Shown piece after piece: positions 45,704 to 54,109 of a stretch of 64,000 nucleotides of DNA; position 1 is the first letter of the stretch, and each line of letters starts with the position of its first letter. The notes beneath the pieces are model-generated. The model had not been told where the DNA came from, did no database searches, and saw only the letters and a program-made list of their open reading frames with translations. Both the position numbers and the translations under genes were made by a program. Source of the stretch: Calothrix membranacea FACHB-236 (GTDB lineage Bacteria > Cyanobacteriota > Cyanobacteriia > Cyanobacteriales > Nostocaceae); assembly GCF_014696315.1 (NCBI RefSeq), contig NZ_JACJPX010000010.1:91797-155796 (forward strand), read 5' to 3'.

Positions 45704-45843
45704 CTTCTTCCCGTCAGTAGTTACACGATAAATAATCCAATTTTCTTGTAAAAAATGCCATATTTTGGCTATTTTTACTGAACCGAATTATTATCCTTTT
45801 GAGAGATTCTAGAAGCAGAAAGTAGAGTAAAAGGTGTGCATCG

Positions 45844-46230
45844 ATGACGCGCAAAAAAAGAACTTCACCCTTACTGCAAAAAACCGAACAGCGGAAAATT
45901 GGGTTTCAATCGATTGATCCTAACCTGGATTTTGGTGATTCCATCAGTCTCCAGCATTTAAACGAGTTAACTGGACAACTGCGCGATGAAGTCAACCAAT
46001 ATAATAAGATGTTAAACTCCCTCGACACAGCAAAAGACAACATCAAAGCTCTAGAAAAGACAATTAGCGAAACCTTAGAAAGGTTAGTTAGCGGTGTAGT
46101 TTTGAAGTATGGCAAAGACAGCCGAGAATATGAATTAACAGGTGGGGTACGCACAAGCGATCGCGTTCGTAAAGCCACCATCACCAGGATAAAATCGACC
46201 GTAGAATCAAAAGCCACTCCTACAGAATAA
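45844..46230 (+). CDS. Hypothetical helical protein
   Basis: 128 residues, family not recognised. A basic N-terminus (MTRKKRTSPLLQ), then an acidic segment and a long predicted coiled coil at about 36-85 (LQHLNELTGQLRDEVNQYNK and on), and a C-terminal basic part (GGVRTSDRVRKATITRIKS). It lies 178 bp upstream of the CHAT protease gene in the same direction, so it could belong to the same locus, but a CCCCATG-rich repeat tract separates them. Confidence 0.6.
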   Translation: MTRKKRTSPLLQKTEQRKIGFQSIDPNLDFGDSISLQHLNELTGQLRDEVNQYNKMLNSLDTAKDNIKALEKTISETLERLVSGVVLKYGKDSREYELTGGVRTSDRVRKATITRIKSTVESKATPTE

Positions 46231-46407
46231 GCTGTTAAGTAGTTAGTTTGTACATTGAGGGTGCAGGGGGGCAGGTAGCAGGGAGCAAGGGAGAGGGTTT
46301 GCAGCTTTTACCACCATAAAAATGATGCAATTTAAATCACGATTAGCCCACTACCCATGCCCCATGCCCCATGCCCATTGCCCCATGCCCATTGCCCAAT
46401 GATACCT

Positions 46408-49400
46408 ATGGAAGAACAGCGCCTACAAGCTTACTACCAGCTAATCGAAAGCTTGCTAAACTGCCCTGATGGAGAAGAAACAGAGATATTAGCAGCTAAT
46501 ACAGAATTGCTGGATGCAGGCTTTGTGCAGATGTTAGCAGCAGTAGCAGATCATTTTGCCCAGCAGGGAGAAGAAAACACCGCCAACTGGTTAAGAAACC
46601 TCGCAACATCCCTTAACCAGAAATCTCACCCCATCACAGAAGAGGATATACAAACTTACCGACAATTTTTACAAGAGATACTGCAAGCAACAGTAGATAG
46701 CAACGGCGATGCTCAAGTAATTGACCCCTTACTGGCCTCAAATACCGATAAACTCGATAATATTTTTGCAGAATTATTGCGACGTTGGGCAAGAAATACT
46801 CTAGCAACAGCAGAATCAGAGACAGCAATATACATCGCCGCAGTGATTGTTGAATTGAGTAATCTGATTCGGCAGTTTTCCTTGGGTAGCAAAGCCAACA
46901 ACATAGAAATTGCTATTACTGGCTACGAAATCGCTCTTACTTTTTATACCCGCAACACCTTTTCCGAACAATGGGCAAGCACGCAAAATAATCTGGGGAT
47001 TGCTTATCGTCACAGAATATTAGGAGAAAAAGCTGAGAATATTGAAAAAACGATCGCTGCTTATCATGCCGCACTCGAAGTTTACAGCCGTAGCACCTTT
47101 CCCGAACAATGGACAATGGTGCAAAATAATCTGGGACTTGCTTACACTGACAGAATATTAGGAGAACGAGCCGGAAATATCGAAAAAGCGATCGCTGCTT
47201 ATCATGCTGCACTCGAAGTTAGAACCCGTAGCGCCTTTCCGCAAAAATGGGCAGCAACCCAAAATAATCTGGGGCTTGCTTACACTGACAGAATATTAGG
47301 AGAACGAGCCGAAAATATCGAAAAAGCGATCGCTGCTTATCATGCTGCACTAGAAGTCAGAACCCGTAGCACCTTTCCACAACAGTGGGCAAGCACGCAA
47401 AATAATCTGGGGCTTGCTTATACTTACAGAATATTAGGGGAACAAGCCAATAATTTTGAAAAAGCGATTGCTGCTTATCACGCTGCTCGGGAAGTTTATA
47501 CCCGCAACGCCTTTCCTGATGATTGGGCAATGGTGCAAAATAATCTGGGCCTTGCTTATGCTTTCAGAATCGTAGGAGAACGAGCCGAAAATATCGAAAA
47601 AGCGATCGCTGCTTATCATGCTGCGCTAGAAGTCAGAACCCGCAGTGCTTTTCCCCAACAATGGGCAATGACGCAAAGTCATCTGGGGACTGCTTACCGT
47701 AAAAGAATTCTAGGAAAAAAAGCCGCAAATATCGAAAAAGCAATCGCTGCTTATCATGCTGCACTCGAAGTCAGAACCCGCAGTGCTTTTCCTCAACAAT
47801 GGGCAGCAACCCAAAATAGTTTAGGAAATGCTTACCGTGAAAGAATTGTAGGAGAAACAGCCAATAATATTGAAATGGCGATTACAGGTTATACTGCCGC
47901 ACTCGAAGTCAGAACCCGTAGCGCTTTTCCTAAAGATTGGGCAATGACGCAAAATAATTTGGGGAATGCATACTCTGACAGAATCATCGGCGATCACGCC
48001 GAGAATATGGAATTAGCGATCGCTGCTTATACTGCTGCATTGGAAGTATATACTTGCAGTGCCTTTCCTTATGATTGGGCAATGACGCAAAATAATCTGG
48101 GGACTTCTTACTGTAACAGAATATTAGGAGAACGAGCTGAGAATATCGAAAAAGCGATCGCGGCATATCGCGCCGCCCTGGAAGTTTATACCCGCAACGC
48201 CTTTCCCCAAAATCATGCAACAACTTTGTTTAATCTCGGCATTTTATACCAAGAAGAAAAACAATTTGATTTAGCTTACAATACCTTTGCCTCTGCTATT
48301 GATACAGTCGAGGCTTTGCGGGGTGAAATTGTTTCTGGTGATGAAGCCAAGCTCAAACAAGCCGAAGAATGGAATGAACTGTATCGCCGCATCGTGGAAG
48401 TTTGCCTAGCATTAAAACGAGACACGGAAGCAATAGAATATATTGAACGCAGCAAAACCCGCAATTTAGTAGAACTGTTAACCAAAGCAGCTTTAGCAAC
48501 TCAAGGTAATTTGCCTGTAGTTTCTAATAATATCCAATTTACCGAAATTCAAAACCTTTTAGATAACGAAACTGCCATTATCCAGTGGTACATTTTTAAT
48601 GATTGTTTTCGCGCTTTTATCATCACCCACAACAACAACCCTGTTATCTGGCAATCTGAACAACAAGATTTAGATGCTCTTTTGCATTGGACAACTGAAT
48701 ATCTAGGCGAATACTACAACTCACAAGACCAAGATAAAATTCAATGGCAGAATCAGCTAGAAAAACGCCTACAAAACTTAGCAGCAATTCTGCATCTTGA
48801 GGAAATATTAACTCAAGTACCCCAAAAATGCGACAGATTAATCTTTATTTCCCATCGCTTTTTACACCTGTTTCCTCTCCATGCTTTAGCTGTAAAGGCA
48901 TCATACTTAGTTGACTTATTCCCCAAGGGTGTAGGCTATGCACCTAGTTGTAAAATTCTACAACAAGTGCAACTACGTCAACGTTCTGACTTTGAATCTT
49001 TATTTGCTATCCAAAACCCCACACCAGATTTATATGAGCAAGATTTAGGCGCAGTTGTAGCCATCAAAAAACAGTTTGCTAAGGCTGATATTCTCAAACA
49101 ATCCCAAGCCCAAAAATCAGCAATTCTGCTCGGCATTAATGAAAAGCCTCACAATGTCACCCTAAATGAAAAATTACTAAAAGCTAACTGTGTATTTTTC
49201 TTTTGTCACGGCTACTTTAATCCTAACTCTCCCTTAAATTCTGGTTTACAGTTAGCTGATGAAGACCTAACCTTAGCAGATATCATTACTCACTTCCAAT
49301 TAAACAACTGTCGCCTAGTCACACTCTCGGCTTGCGAAAGTGGAATTATAGATTTCACAAATACTAGTGATGAATACATTGGTTTACCCAGTGGATTTTT

Positions 49401-49716
49401 ATTAGCTGGTAGCACCAATGTAGTTAGTAGCCTCTGGACTGTTAGTGCTACAGCCACAGCTTTATTAATGATTAAATTTTACGAAGAACTACAGCAACAA
49501 ACTAATATTGTATTAGCTTTAAATACAGCACAACGTTGGTTAAGGGATACTACAGTCCAAGAATTTCAATATTGGCTGAGTCAGTCCTCACTCAGTTTAG
49601 TTTGGCAAGAACAACTAAATCAATATTTTACCGTTCATTATCCAAATGCCTCAACCAAACCTTTTGCATCACCTTTTTATTGGGCTGCTTTTTGTGCCAT
49701 AGGTAAAGGAGTTTAA
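46408..49716 (+). CDS. TPR-CHAT caspase-like protease
   Basis: 1102 residues from the ATG at 46408 (MEEQRLQAYY). Earlier codons are encoded by CCCCATG repeats and rejected; an ATG at 46399 is possible. A helical N-terminal domain is followed by nine to ten 46-residue TPR units (about residues 170-630) with the core FPQQWAxTQNNLGxAYxxRI (generic). The C-terminal CHAT domain has the catalytic dyad H934 (FFCHGYF) and C976 (LSACESG), with the GFLLAGSTNVVSSLWTV segment typical of the family. It is an apparently active caspase-like protease whose TPRs sense a partner, as in Csx29-type TPR-CHAT proteins. The next gene starts 3 bp after the stop, with AAAGGAG inside this gene's end. Confidence 0.93.
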   Translation: MEEQRLQAYYQLIESLLNCPDGEETEILAANTELLDAGFVQMLAAVADHFAQQGEENTANWLRNLATSLNQKSHPITEEDIQTYRQFLQEILQATVDSNGDAQVIDPLLASNTDKLDNIFAELLRRWARNTLATAESETAIYIAAVIVELSNLIRQFSLGSKANNIEIAITGYEIALTFYTRNTFSEQWASTQNNLGIAYRHRILGEKAENIEKTIAAYHAALEVYSRSTFPEQWTMVQNNLGLAYTDRILGERAGNIEKAIAAYHAALEVRTRSAFPQKWAATQNNLGLAYTDRILGERAENIEKAIAAYHAALEVRTRSTFPQQWASTQNNLGLAYTYRILGEQANNFEKAIAAYHAAREVYTRNAFPDDWAMVQNNLGLAYAFRIVGERAENIEKAIAAYHAALEVRTRSAFPQQWAMTQSHLGTAYRKRILGKKAANIEKAIAAYHAALEVRTRSAFPQQWAATQNSLGNAYRERIVGETANNIEMAITGYTAALEVRTRSAFPKDWAMTQNNLGNAYSDRIIGDHAENMELAIAAYTAALEVYTCSAFPYDWAMTQNNLGTSYCNRILGERAENIEKAIAAYRAALEVYTRNAFPQNHATTLFNLGILYQEEKQFDLAYNTFASAIDTVEALRGEIVSGDEAKLKQAEEWNELYRRIVEVCLALKRDTEAIEYIERSKTRNLVELLTKAALATQGNLPVVSNNIQFTEIQNLLDNETAIIQWYIFNDCFRAFIITHNNNPVIWQSEQQDLDALLHWTTEYLGEYYNSQDQDKIQWQNQLEKRLQNLAAILHLEEILTQVPQKCDRLIFISHRFLHLFPLHALAVKASYLVDLFPKGVGYAPSCKILQQVQLRQRSDFESLFAIQNPTPDLYEQDLGAVVAIKKQFAKADILKQSQAQKSAILLGINEKPHNVTLNEKLLKANCVFFFCHGYFNPNSPLNSGLQLADEDLTLADIITHFQLNNCRLVTLSACESGIIDFTNTSDEYIGLPSGFLLAGSTNVVSSLWTVSATATALLMIKFYEELQQQTNIVLALNTAQRWLRDTTVQEFQYWLSQSSLSLVWQEQLNQYFTVHYPNASTKPFASPFYWAAFCAIGKGV

Positions 49717-49719
49717 ATA

Positions 49720-50094
49720 ATGTCAGTTTATCAAACTAGCATCATAGCTTTTATTAAAATTCTGGAATCTCAAACAAATTTGATTCCTCTTCAAGACTGG
49801 ACTGAATTGCAGCAACTGTCTAGCAATTTACCAGAAAATGACAATGAAGAAATCTCAGAAATACTAGAAACTTGGTTAAAGTTAGAATCTCGTAGTCAAC
49901 TGCTAGAAGCCTACAAACAAAACCTACAATCAATCACTGCTACCTCTCCTGTTGATCTAGGTGTAAACATAGGTATAGGTAATAGTAAATCCCAAACTCC
50001 ACCCGATAAACCAAGCCCATCATCAAAAGAATTATTAGATAACGCTATTAAACACAATTCCCCCTTATCTAACAGGCCTCAACCACAACCATAA
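49720..50094 (+). CDS. Small helical protein of the CHAT operon
   Basis: 124 residues, family not recognised. The first 75 residues look all-helical (IIAFIKILESQTNLIPLQDW; EISEILETWLKLESRSQLLE), then a Gly-Ile hinge and a Ser/Pro-rich tail. The ATG lies three bases after the CHAT gene stop, and its AAAGGAG ribosome site overlaps the CHAT 3' end, so the two are translationally coupled. Its size and position suggest an adaptor, inhibitor or substrate of the protease; this is inference. Confidence 0.72.
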   Translation: MSVYQTSIIAFIKILESQTNLIPLQDWTELQQLSSNLPENDNEEISEILETWLKLESRSQLLEAYKQNLQSITATSPVDLGVNIGIGNSKSQTPPDKPSPSSKELLDNAIKHNSPLSNRPQPQP

Positions 50095-50095
50095 A

Positions 50096-50172
50096 GTAGG
50101 TTGGGTTGAGGCTTTGCGAAACCCAACATTTGCGTGAATTTGTTGGGTTGCGCTACGCTTAACCCAACCTAC
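50096..50172. repeat. 77-bp nested foldback inside the CHAT operon
   Basis: Perfect 12-bp ends GTAGGTTGGGTT (50096-50107) and AACCCAACCTAC (50161-50172), with an inner pair AACCCAACA/TGTTGGGTT. It begins two bases after the stop of the small gene and ends 31 bp before the next gene's GTG. Confidence 0.85.
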
Positions 50173-50202
50173 AACCGACAAGCAAAAATCTCAGCAATAA
50201 CC

Positions 50203-51618
50203 GTGAAGAATTTCAGCCTCAGCCTCTATGCTTTTCATCTTCGTCATACCCTAACAGAACTTCCCGATGAAGTTGTGACAGATGCTAATCTCTTGTGGGA
50301 AAATTTGGTGAAAGTAGGTGAAAATTCACTTTTCTTTATTGGCTTGAAAGATTTACGCTCAAAATTAATTTGTTATCAAAACAATAAATACGAACCCAAG
50401 CTAGAAATAGGCAGAAAAACAGAACGGTTAATTAATGCTAAAGATTTAGATTTAGGCAGTATCTCAACCACAGATGGCTTTAAAATTAATGCTAATCTTC
50501 AGCCTTTCTTGCTTAACGATACCTACGCAGTTGATTTAACTCTGTCTCCTGAATCATCAAACATCACAATTAATACACCACAACTGCAAAATTTTAAGCC
50601 AATTTCTCTACTACCTGCTAACATTCAAGCATCTTTAGGGCAAACATTATGGATTTATGGAGAAGTAGATCCCACTCAAGATTGTGATGCACTAGCAAAA
50701 GATTTTGCCACAGCTTTAGTAGGAAATACAAATTTAAACCCGGTACTGATCAATAAATCAGAACTCTTTGGAAGCTTATTATTTGAATATCAAGCACCTG
50801 ACCCCAACGAACCAGATAATCCGGCTAAACAATGCCAGATTTTAATAGTCATCAATAATAGTCAGGCTGCAACATTAGACCTAGCAAATCAAGCCTATGA
50901 TTGGTTACTCAATTTATTATGTAGCTATCACAAAATACTTTATATTTATCACCTAGCTCGTCAACGCTACCGAGATGCAAGAACAATTTATAGCAGTTTA
51001 GAAAAGAAAATTCAAACATTTAACAATCTGCAAAGTAACTCACAAACACAATTAACAGAGTTAAAAACCTTAATGGCAGAGATTCCCCAAAAAAGCCTTG
51101 ACTACACCAGATGTTTGCAAGATTTACAAATACACCACACAGCAATTACTACTAATATTACTAATTACAGAATTTGCCTAGATCATATTCAAACTATTGG
51201 TCAAGTCAATAATCCCCAATTTTGGGAAGATTTTCTGCAAAAAAACGCTCATAAATGGCAAGCACAAATTCAAACAGATATTAACTATCTGCTTCCAGGT
51301 AAAGAATTATTTGGACAATTAGTTGATACTATCCGAGGTATAGTAGAAACACAACAGGCAGAACGCGAGCAAGAACAAGCAGAACGCGATCGCAATTTAA
51401 ATAATACTATCCAAATATTAGGAATTGGCTTTGGTGGAGGTGCAATAATTTCTGGCGTAGTGGTTCAACATATCGACAAAATCAACAAACCCCTAGCAGC
51501 CATATCTCCTGATAAGCAACCCCATCCCTTTTACGCATCCATATTGTTAAGTATCCTCGCCACCTTGTTATTTATCGGCTTTGGTTGGTTAATCACCAAA
51601 TACAGGCGCAATAGCTAA
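50203..51618 (+). CDS. Membrane protein with two C-terminal helices, CHAT operon
   Basis: 471 residues from the GTG at 50203. A longer frame with 23 extra residues begins inside a foldback repeat and is rejected. Residues 1-300 form a soluble domain of unknown fold (opens VKNFSLSLYAFHLRHTL). Residues about 270-400 are strongly helical with coiled-coil character (RQRYRDARTIYSSLEKKIQT, later ETQQAEREQEQAERDRN). Two membrane helices close the protein: IQILGIGFGGGAIISGVVV (about 403-421) and FYASILLSILATLLFIGFGW (about 443-462). The layout, long helices then two C-terminal helices, resembles CorA-like or pore-type membrane effectors; no GMN motif is present. It is a candidate protease substrate or effector. 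Confidence 0.75.
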   Translation: MKNFSLSLYAFHLRHTLTELPDEVVTDANLLWENLVKVGENSLFFIGLKDLRSKLICYQNNKYEPKLEIGRKTERLINAKDLDLGSISTTDGFKINANLQPFLLNDTYAVDLTLSPESSNITINTPQLQNFKPISLLPANIQASLGQTLWIYGEVDPTQDCDALAKDFATALVGNTNLNPVLINKSELFGSLLFEYQAPDPNEPDNPAKQCQILIVINNSQAATLDLANQAYDWLLNLLCSYHKILYIYHLARQRYRDARTIYSSLEKKIQTFNNLQSNSQTQLTELKTLMAEIPQKSLDYTRCLQDLQIHHTAITTNITNYRICLDHIQTIGQVNNPQFWEDFLQKNAHKWQAQIQTDINYLLPGKELFGQLVDTIRGIVETQQAEREQEQAERDRNLNNTIQILGIGFGGGAIISGVVVQHIDKINKPLAAISPDKQPHPFYASILLSILATLLFIGFGWLITKYRRNS

Positions 51619-51632
51619 CATATTTTACTTTC

Positions 51633-52031
51633 TCAAATAAACAAACTAGGCGCAACTTTAAAATACTCACTCAACGCTTTAGCTTGCGCTTTACTAATCG
51701 AACGCTTACCATTGACAACCTCAGAAACTACACCACTTGAACCAATAATTCCCACTAAATCAGCTTGACGAGTTCCACTCGCTTCCATAATATGCTGGAG
51801 AATTTCATGAGGTGCAGATTCTTCCATCGGATAATGTTCTGTCTCATAAGCTTCAATCAAGATGATCAGCAGCTTGTATAAAGCTTGCTCTTCCTTAGTG
51901 CGATTTTTCTTAAAAGTTAGCTGTTCTACTAGTTTGAGAATACGTTCGTATTCTTCTTCTGTTTCTATTGCGACAGGAACAACTTCTGCTAAGAGATGAC
52001 GATAGCTATTTTGGTCAAAAATAAGGGTCAT
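51633..52031 (-). CDS. higA: HigA-like antitoxin with Xre helix-turn-helix
   Basis: 132 residues. The N-terminal half is helical (EEEYERILKLVEQL, KEEQALYKLLIILIEAYE), which wraps the toxin in this type of antitoxin. The C-terminal half is an Xre-type helix-turn-helix: TRQADLVGIIGSSGVVSEVV with NGKRSISKAQAKALSEYF. Overlaps the toxin gene's end by 17 bp, toxin first, the usual HigB-HigA order. It is expected to bind its own promoter and neutralise HigB. Confidence 0.88.
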   Translation of the reverse strand: MTLIFDQNSYRHLLAEVVPVAIETEEEYERILKLVEQLTFKKNRTKEEQALYKLLIILIEAYETEHYPMEESAPHEILQHIMEASGTRQADLVGIIGSSGVVSEVVNGKRSISKAQAKALSEYFKVAPSLFI

Positions 52032-52314
52032 TTTTCCATTTATCTTTATCGTATTCAGCGTGTGTCAGAAAATATTTGTAATAGACAACCTGGTTTTCGT
52101 AATCAATACCAACAATTAGACGATAATCATTGCCTTTAATATTAAAAACAGTAAAATTTCCTACTGCTTCTGCATCACGATAAATTTTTCTTACATCTTC
52201 GAGGTTTTGCCAATCTGCCTTCTTAACAGTAGTGTACCAGTCCTCTATTTGCTTTTTGACATCAGGAAACTGAGTAGTATCAATGCGGAGATTACGAATT
52301 GAAATTAAATGCAT
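52015..52314 (-). CDS. higB: HigB-like RNA-targeting toxin
   Basis: 99 residues of the HigB type (HigB_toxin, RelE-like fold). Features are MHLISIRNLRIDTTQFPDVK, ADWQNLEDVRKIYRDAEAVG, FTVFNIKGNDYRLIVGIDY and VVYYKYFLTHAEYDKDKW, which is the family's C-terminal motif. Such toxins cleave translating mRNA. Upstream of and overlapping higA. Confidence 0.9.
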   Translation of the reverse strand: MHLISIRNLRIDTTQFPDVKKQIEDWYTTVKKADWQNLEDVRKIYRDAEAVGNFTVFNIKGNDYRLIVGIDYENQVVYYKYFLTHAEYDKDKWKNDPYF

Positions 52315-52405
52315 TCGTCTTTGCTAGTCTGAGCATATTTATTCATAAAATTCCACAACTCAATTTATCCTCTCATTTTGAGAGTTAAATGTCAATGATT
52401 AAGCG

Positions 52406-52427
52406 AGGATGCGTTATAACGCATCCT
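52406..52427. repeat. Dispersed hairpin repeat, GATGCGTTA core (copy 3)
   Basis: A perfect 22-bp palindrome AGGATGCGTTA/TAACGCATCCT, 14 bases after the SDR gene stop. Confidence 0.88.
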
Positions 52428-52441
52428 ACTCTGGATTCTGA

Positions 52442-53251
52442 TTATCTATTCTTCAATTCGTGCATACTTTTTACAACTTTTGTCACCAGGTTTCTGGGTG
52501 TAAACCTCACACTTTCAGTGAGGATTCTATTCCTCAACCCAGGAATCACAACAGTTTTGTTTGCCATTAAACTGCGATAACCAATTTTAGCAACCCTTTC
52601 TGTATCCATCATCCGATTTACACTGGCAATTTTTGAGTCTTCCATTGCAGCAGTTTTTTGAAATTCAGTTGCTGTGGGGCCAGGACAAAGTACAGTCACA
52701 CTCACACCTGTACCTTCTAATTCCTGTGCGATCGCTTCCGAAAATGATAACACATAGGCTTTAGTTGCAAAATAAACAGCCATCAAAGGCCCTGGTTGAA
52801 AAGCTGCAACTGAAGCAACATTTAAAATTTTGCCATAGCCTTGCTCTACCATATCCTTGAGGAACAATTTTGTTAAATGGGTAAGACTCACTATATTGAC
52901 CTGTAGCATATTCAGTTCAGTAGTGAGGTCTGTTTCTGCAAAGACTCCATAAGTACCAAAGCCTGCATTATTCACCAACACATCAACTTTAATAGATGAT
53001 TGTTGTAACTCTGCAAAAATTTCTGTGGGAGATGTTGGTATCGATAAGTCTTTTGCAAAATTTTTGACAACAATGTTGAATTTTTGAGCAAAGTCTACAG
53101 CAATTTCTGTCAGTTTTTGTTCGTTCTTATCTACTAACACCAAATTGTAATTATTCCGACCAAAAATGTATGCTAATTGGTAACCAATGCCACTAGCGGC
53201 TCCAGTAATCAAAGCAGTTTTTTGACGCTGACTTTTTGGGGTGTTATTCAT
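52442..53251 (-). CDS. Short-chain dehydrogenase/reductase (SDR)
   Basis: 269 residues from the ATG at 53251; a longer frame is open but its extra 37 residues have no SDR features. The nucleotide-binding motif TGAASGIGYQLAYIFG is at about 16-31, NNAG in VDVLVNNAGFGTYG, catalytic Ser in LNVASVAAFQ and the Tyr-x3-Lys in YFATKAYVLSF. It belongs to the classical SDRs of the DltE/YqjQ type. The substrate is not evident. Confidence 0.9.
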   Translation of the reverse strand: MNNTPKSQRQKTALITGAASGIGYQLAYIFGRNNYNLVLVDKNEQKLTEIAVDFAQKFNIVVKNFAKDLSIPTSPTEIFAELQQSSIKVDVLVNNAGFGTYGVFAETDLTTELNMLQVNIVSLTHLTKLFLKDMVEQGYGKILNVASVAAFQPGPLMAVYFATKAYVLSFSEAIAQELEGTGVSVTVLCPGPTATEFQKTAAMEDSKIASVNRMMDTERVAKIGYRSLMANKTVVIPGLRNRILTESVRFTPRNLVTKVVKSMHELKNR

Positions 53252-53502
53252 CTCAAGAATATGGTAATTTAGTGAGTATGCATAAATACTCACTAAGGAT
53301 TTAGAGAGTTTTATAAAAGAATTGAAATTGATAACTGCTGATATATGTTGCCAAATTGGCAATAATTAATGTTTTCAATATAAAAGAAATTTTCAGCATA
53401 AATATGCAGTTATGTAGGGTATGTAACGGTCTTGTTTATGCATAGTTTTTAATCAGAAATTACATCATATAAGAATCCGATTTGATTATTAAAAAAATCT
53501 AA

Positions 53503-53583
53503 GTAGCCGTCATGAACTGGGTACACCAGAACACATGAAAAATTCATTAATCCCCCTTGCTCCCTGCTCCCTGCCCCCCTGCT
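53503..53583. repeat. Second dispersed repeat, copy B
   Basis: AGTAGCCGTCATGAACTGGG, then ACACCAGAACACAT and the same ATTCATTAATCCCCC stretch as copy A at 45631, followed by CTCCCTGC runs. Differences are a few single-base changes and length variation in the C-rich tail. Confidence 0.8.
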
Positions 53584-53597
53584 TTTTCAAGTCAGGT

Positions 53598-53745
53598 GTA
53601 GGGTGTGTTAGGCGCTGATTTCCAAGATAATTTGTCAAGAAATAACTATCCTCGCGCCTAACGCACCATCCATACGGCGGTGCGTTACGGCTGAATTTCA
53701 TTGTCTCTTTGTCCCAAATCCTTTCATAGCCGTAACACACCCTAC
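53598..53745. mobile_element. 148-bp foldback (MITE-like) element
   Basis: Perfect 13-bp ends GTAGGGTGTGTTA (53598-53610) and TAACACACCCTAC (53733-53745) with an inner pair TAACGCACC / GGTGCGTTA (about 53659-53687). A half-like sequence GTAGGGTGTGTTAG also occurs at about 27258. No transposase frame. Confidence 0.75.
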
Positions 53746-53832
53746 TTAAGATTGACTACTGACTTGATGGCAATTTTGGATAGCACTGTAGCACTTAAGC
53801 CTTGACCGATAAAATCCTAATAATTCTTATCT

Positions 53833-53862
53833 TTTAACCTAGAGCTAGCTATTTCTTAACGT
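53833..53862 (+). promoter_or_regulatory. Possible Pho box (SphR/PhoB direct repeats)
   Basis: TTTAACCT (53833-53840) and CTTAACGT (53855-53862) start 22 bp apart, twice the 11-bp spacing of Pho-box repeats; the intervening unit is degenerate. The cyanobacterial consensus is close to CTTAACCT. It lies about 250 bases before the phytase start. Suggestive only. Confidence 0.4.
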
Positions 53863-54109
53863 TACCAGGATAACTTGAACTACTGAGAGAGATACCGATA
53901 ATATGTGTTTTTTAATATGAGGATGAAATTTAACATCTCATTCTCTATATCTGAGTTTGAGGCTAATTGATGTTTTACTCAACAAAACTAATAGCCAATA
54001 CTATGAGGCTCTAATTTTAAATTTAATTTAAGCATTGTTGATGATTTTTCACTTTAAATAATCTCTCTTAATTCTCTCAAGCAAAATTTACCTAATTGCA
54101 AGCTATTCT

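Larger units (their letters stand above)
45233..45843. other. 611-bp repeat knot between efflux and CHAT regions
   Basis: In order: a CAACAGT heptamer array (45246-45300), a 21-bp minisatellite (45308-45510), MITE-like copy 2 (45532-45632) and a second dispersed repeat (45631-45703), then AT-rich DNA. No convincing gene. Confidence 0.8.
53252..54109. other. 858-bp intergenic region with two repeats and Pho-box-like repeats
   Basis: Holds second-family repeat copy B (53503-53583), a 148-bp foldback (53598-53745), and TTTAACCT / CTTAACGT direct repeats (53833-53862) upstream of the phytase gene. No coding frame of note. Confidence 0.7.

Noticed and set aside
46937..48223. Minus-strand frames under the TPR repeats of the CHAT gene
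   Set aside because: They mirror the 138-bp repeat on the opposite strand and have no independent features.
50134..50202. Longer N-terminus for the CHAT-operon membrane protein
   Set aside because: The start would lie inside the 77-bp foldback repeat.
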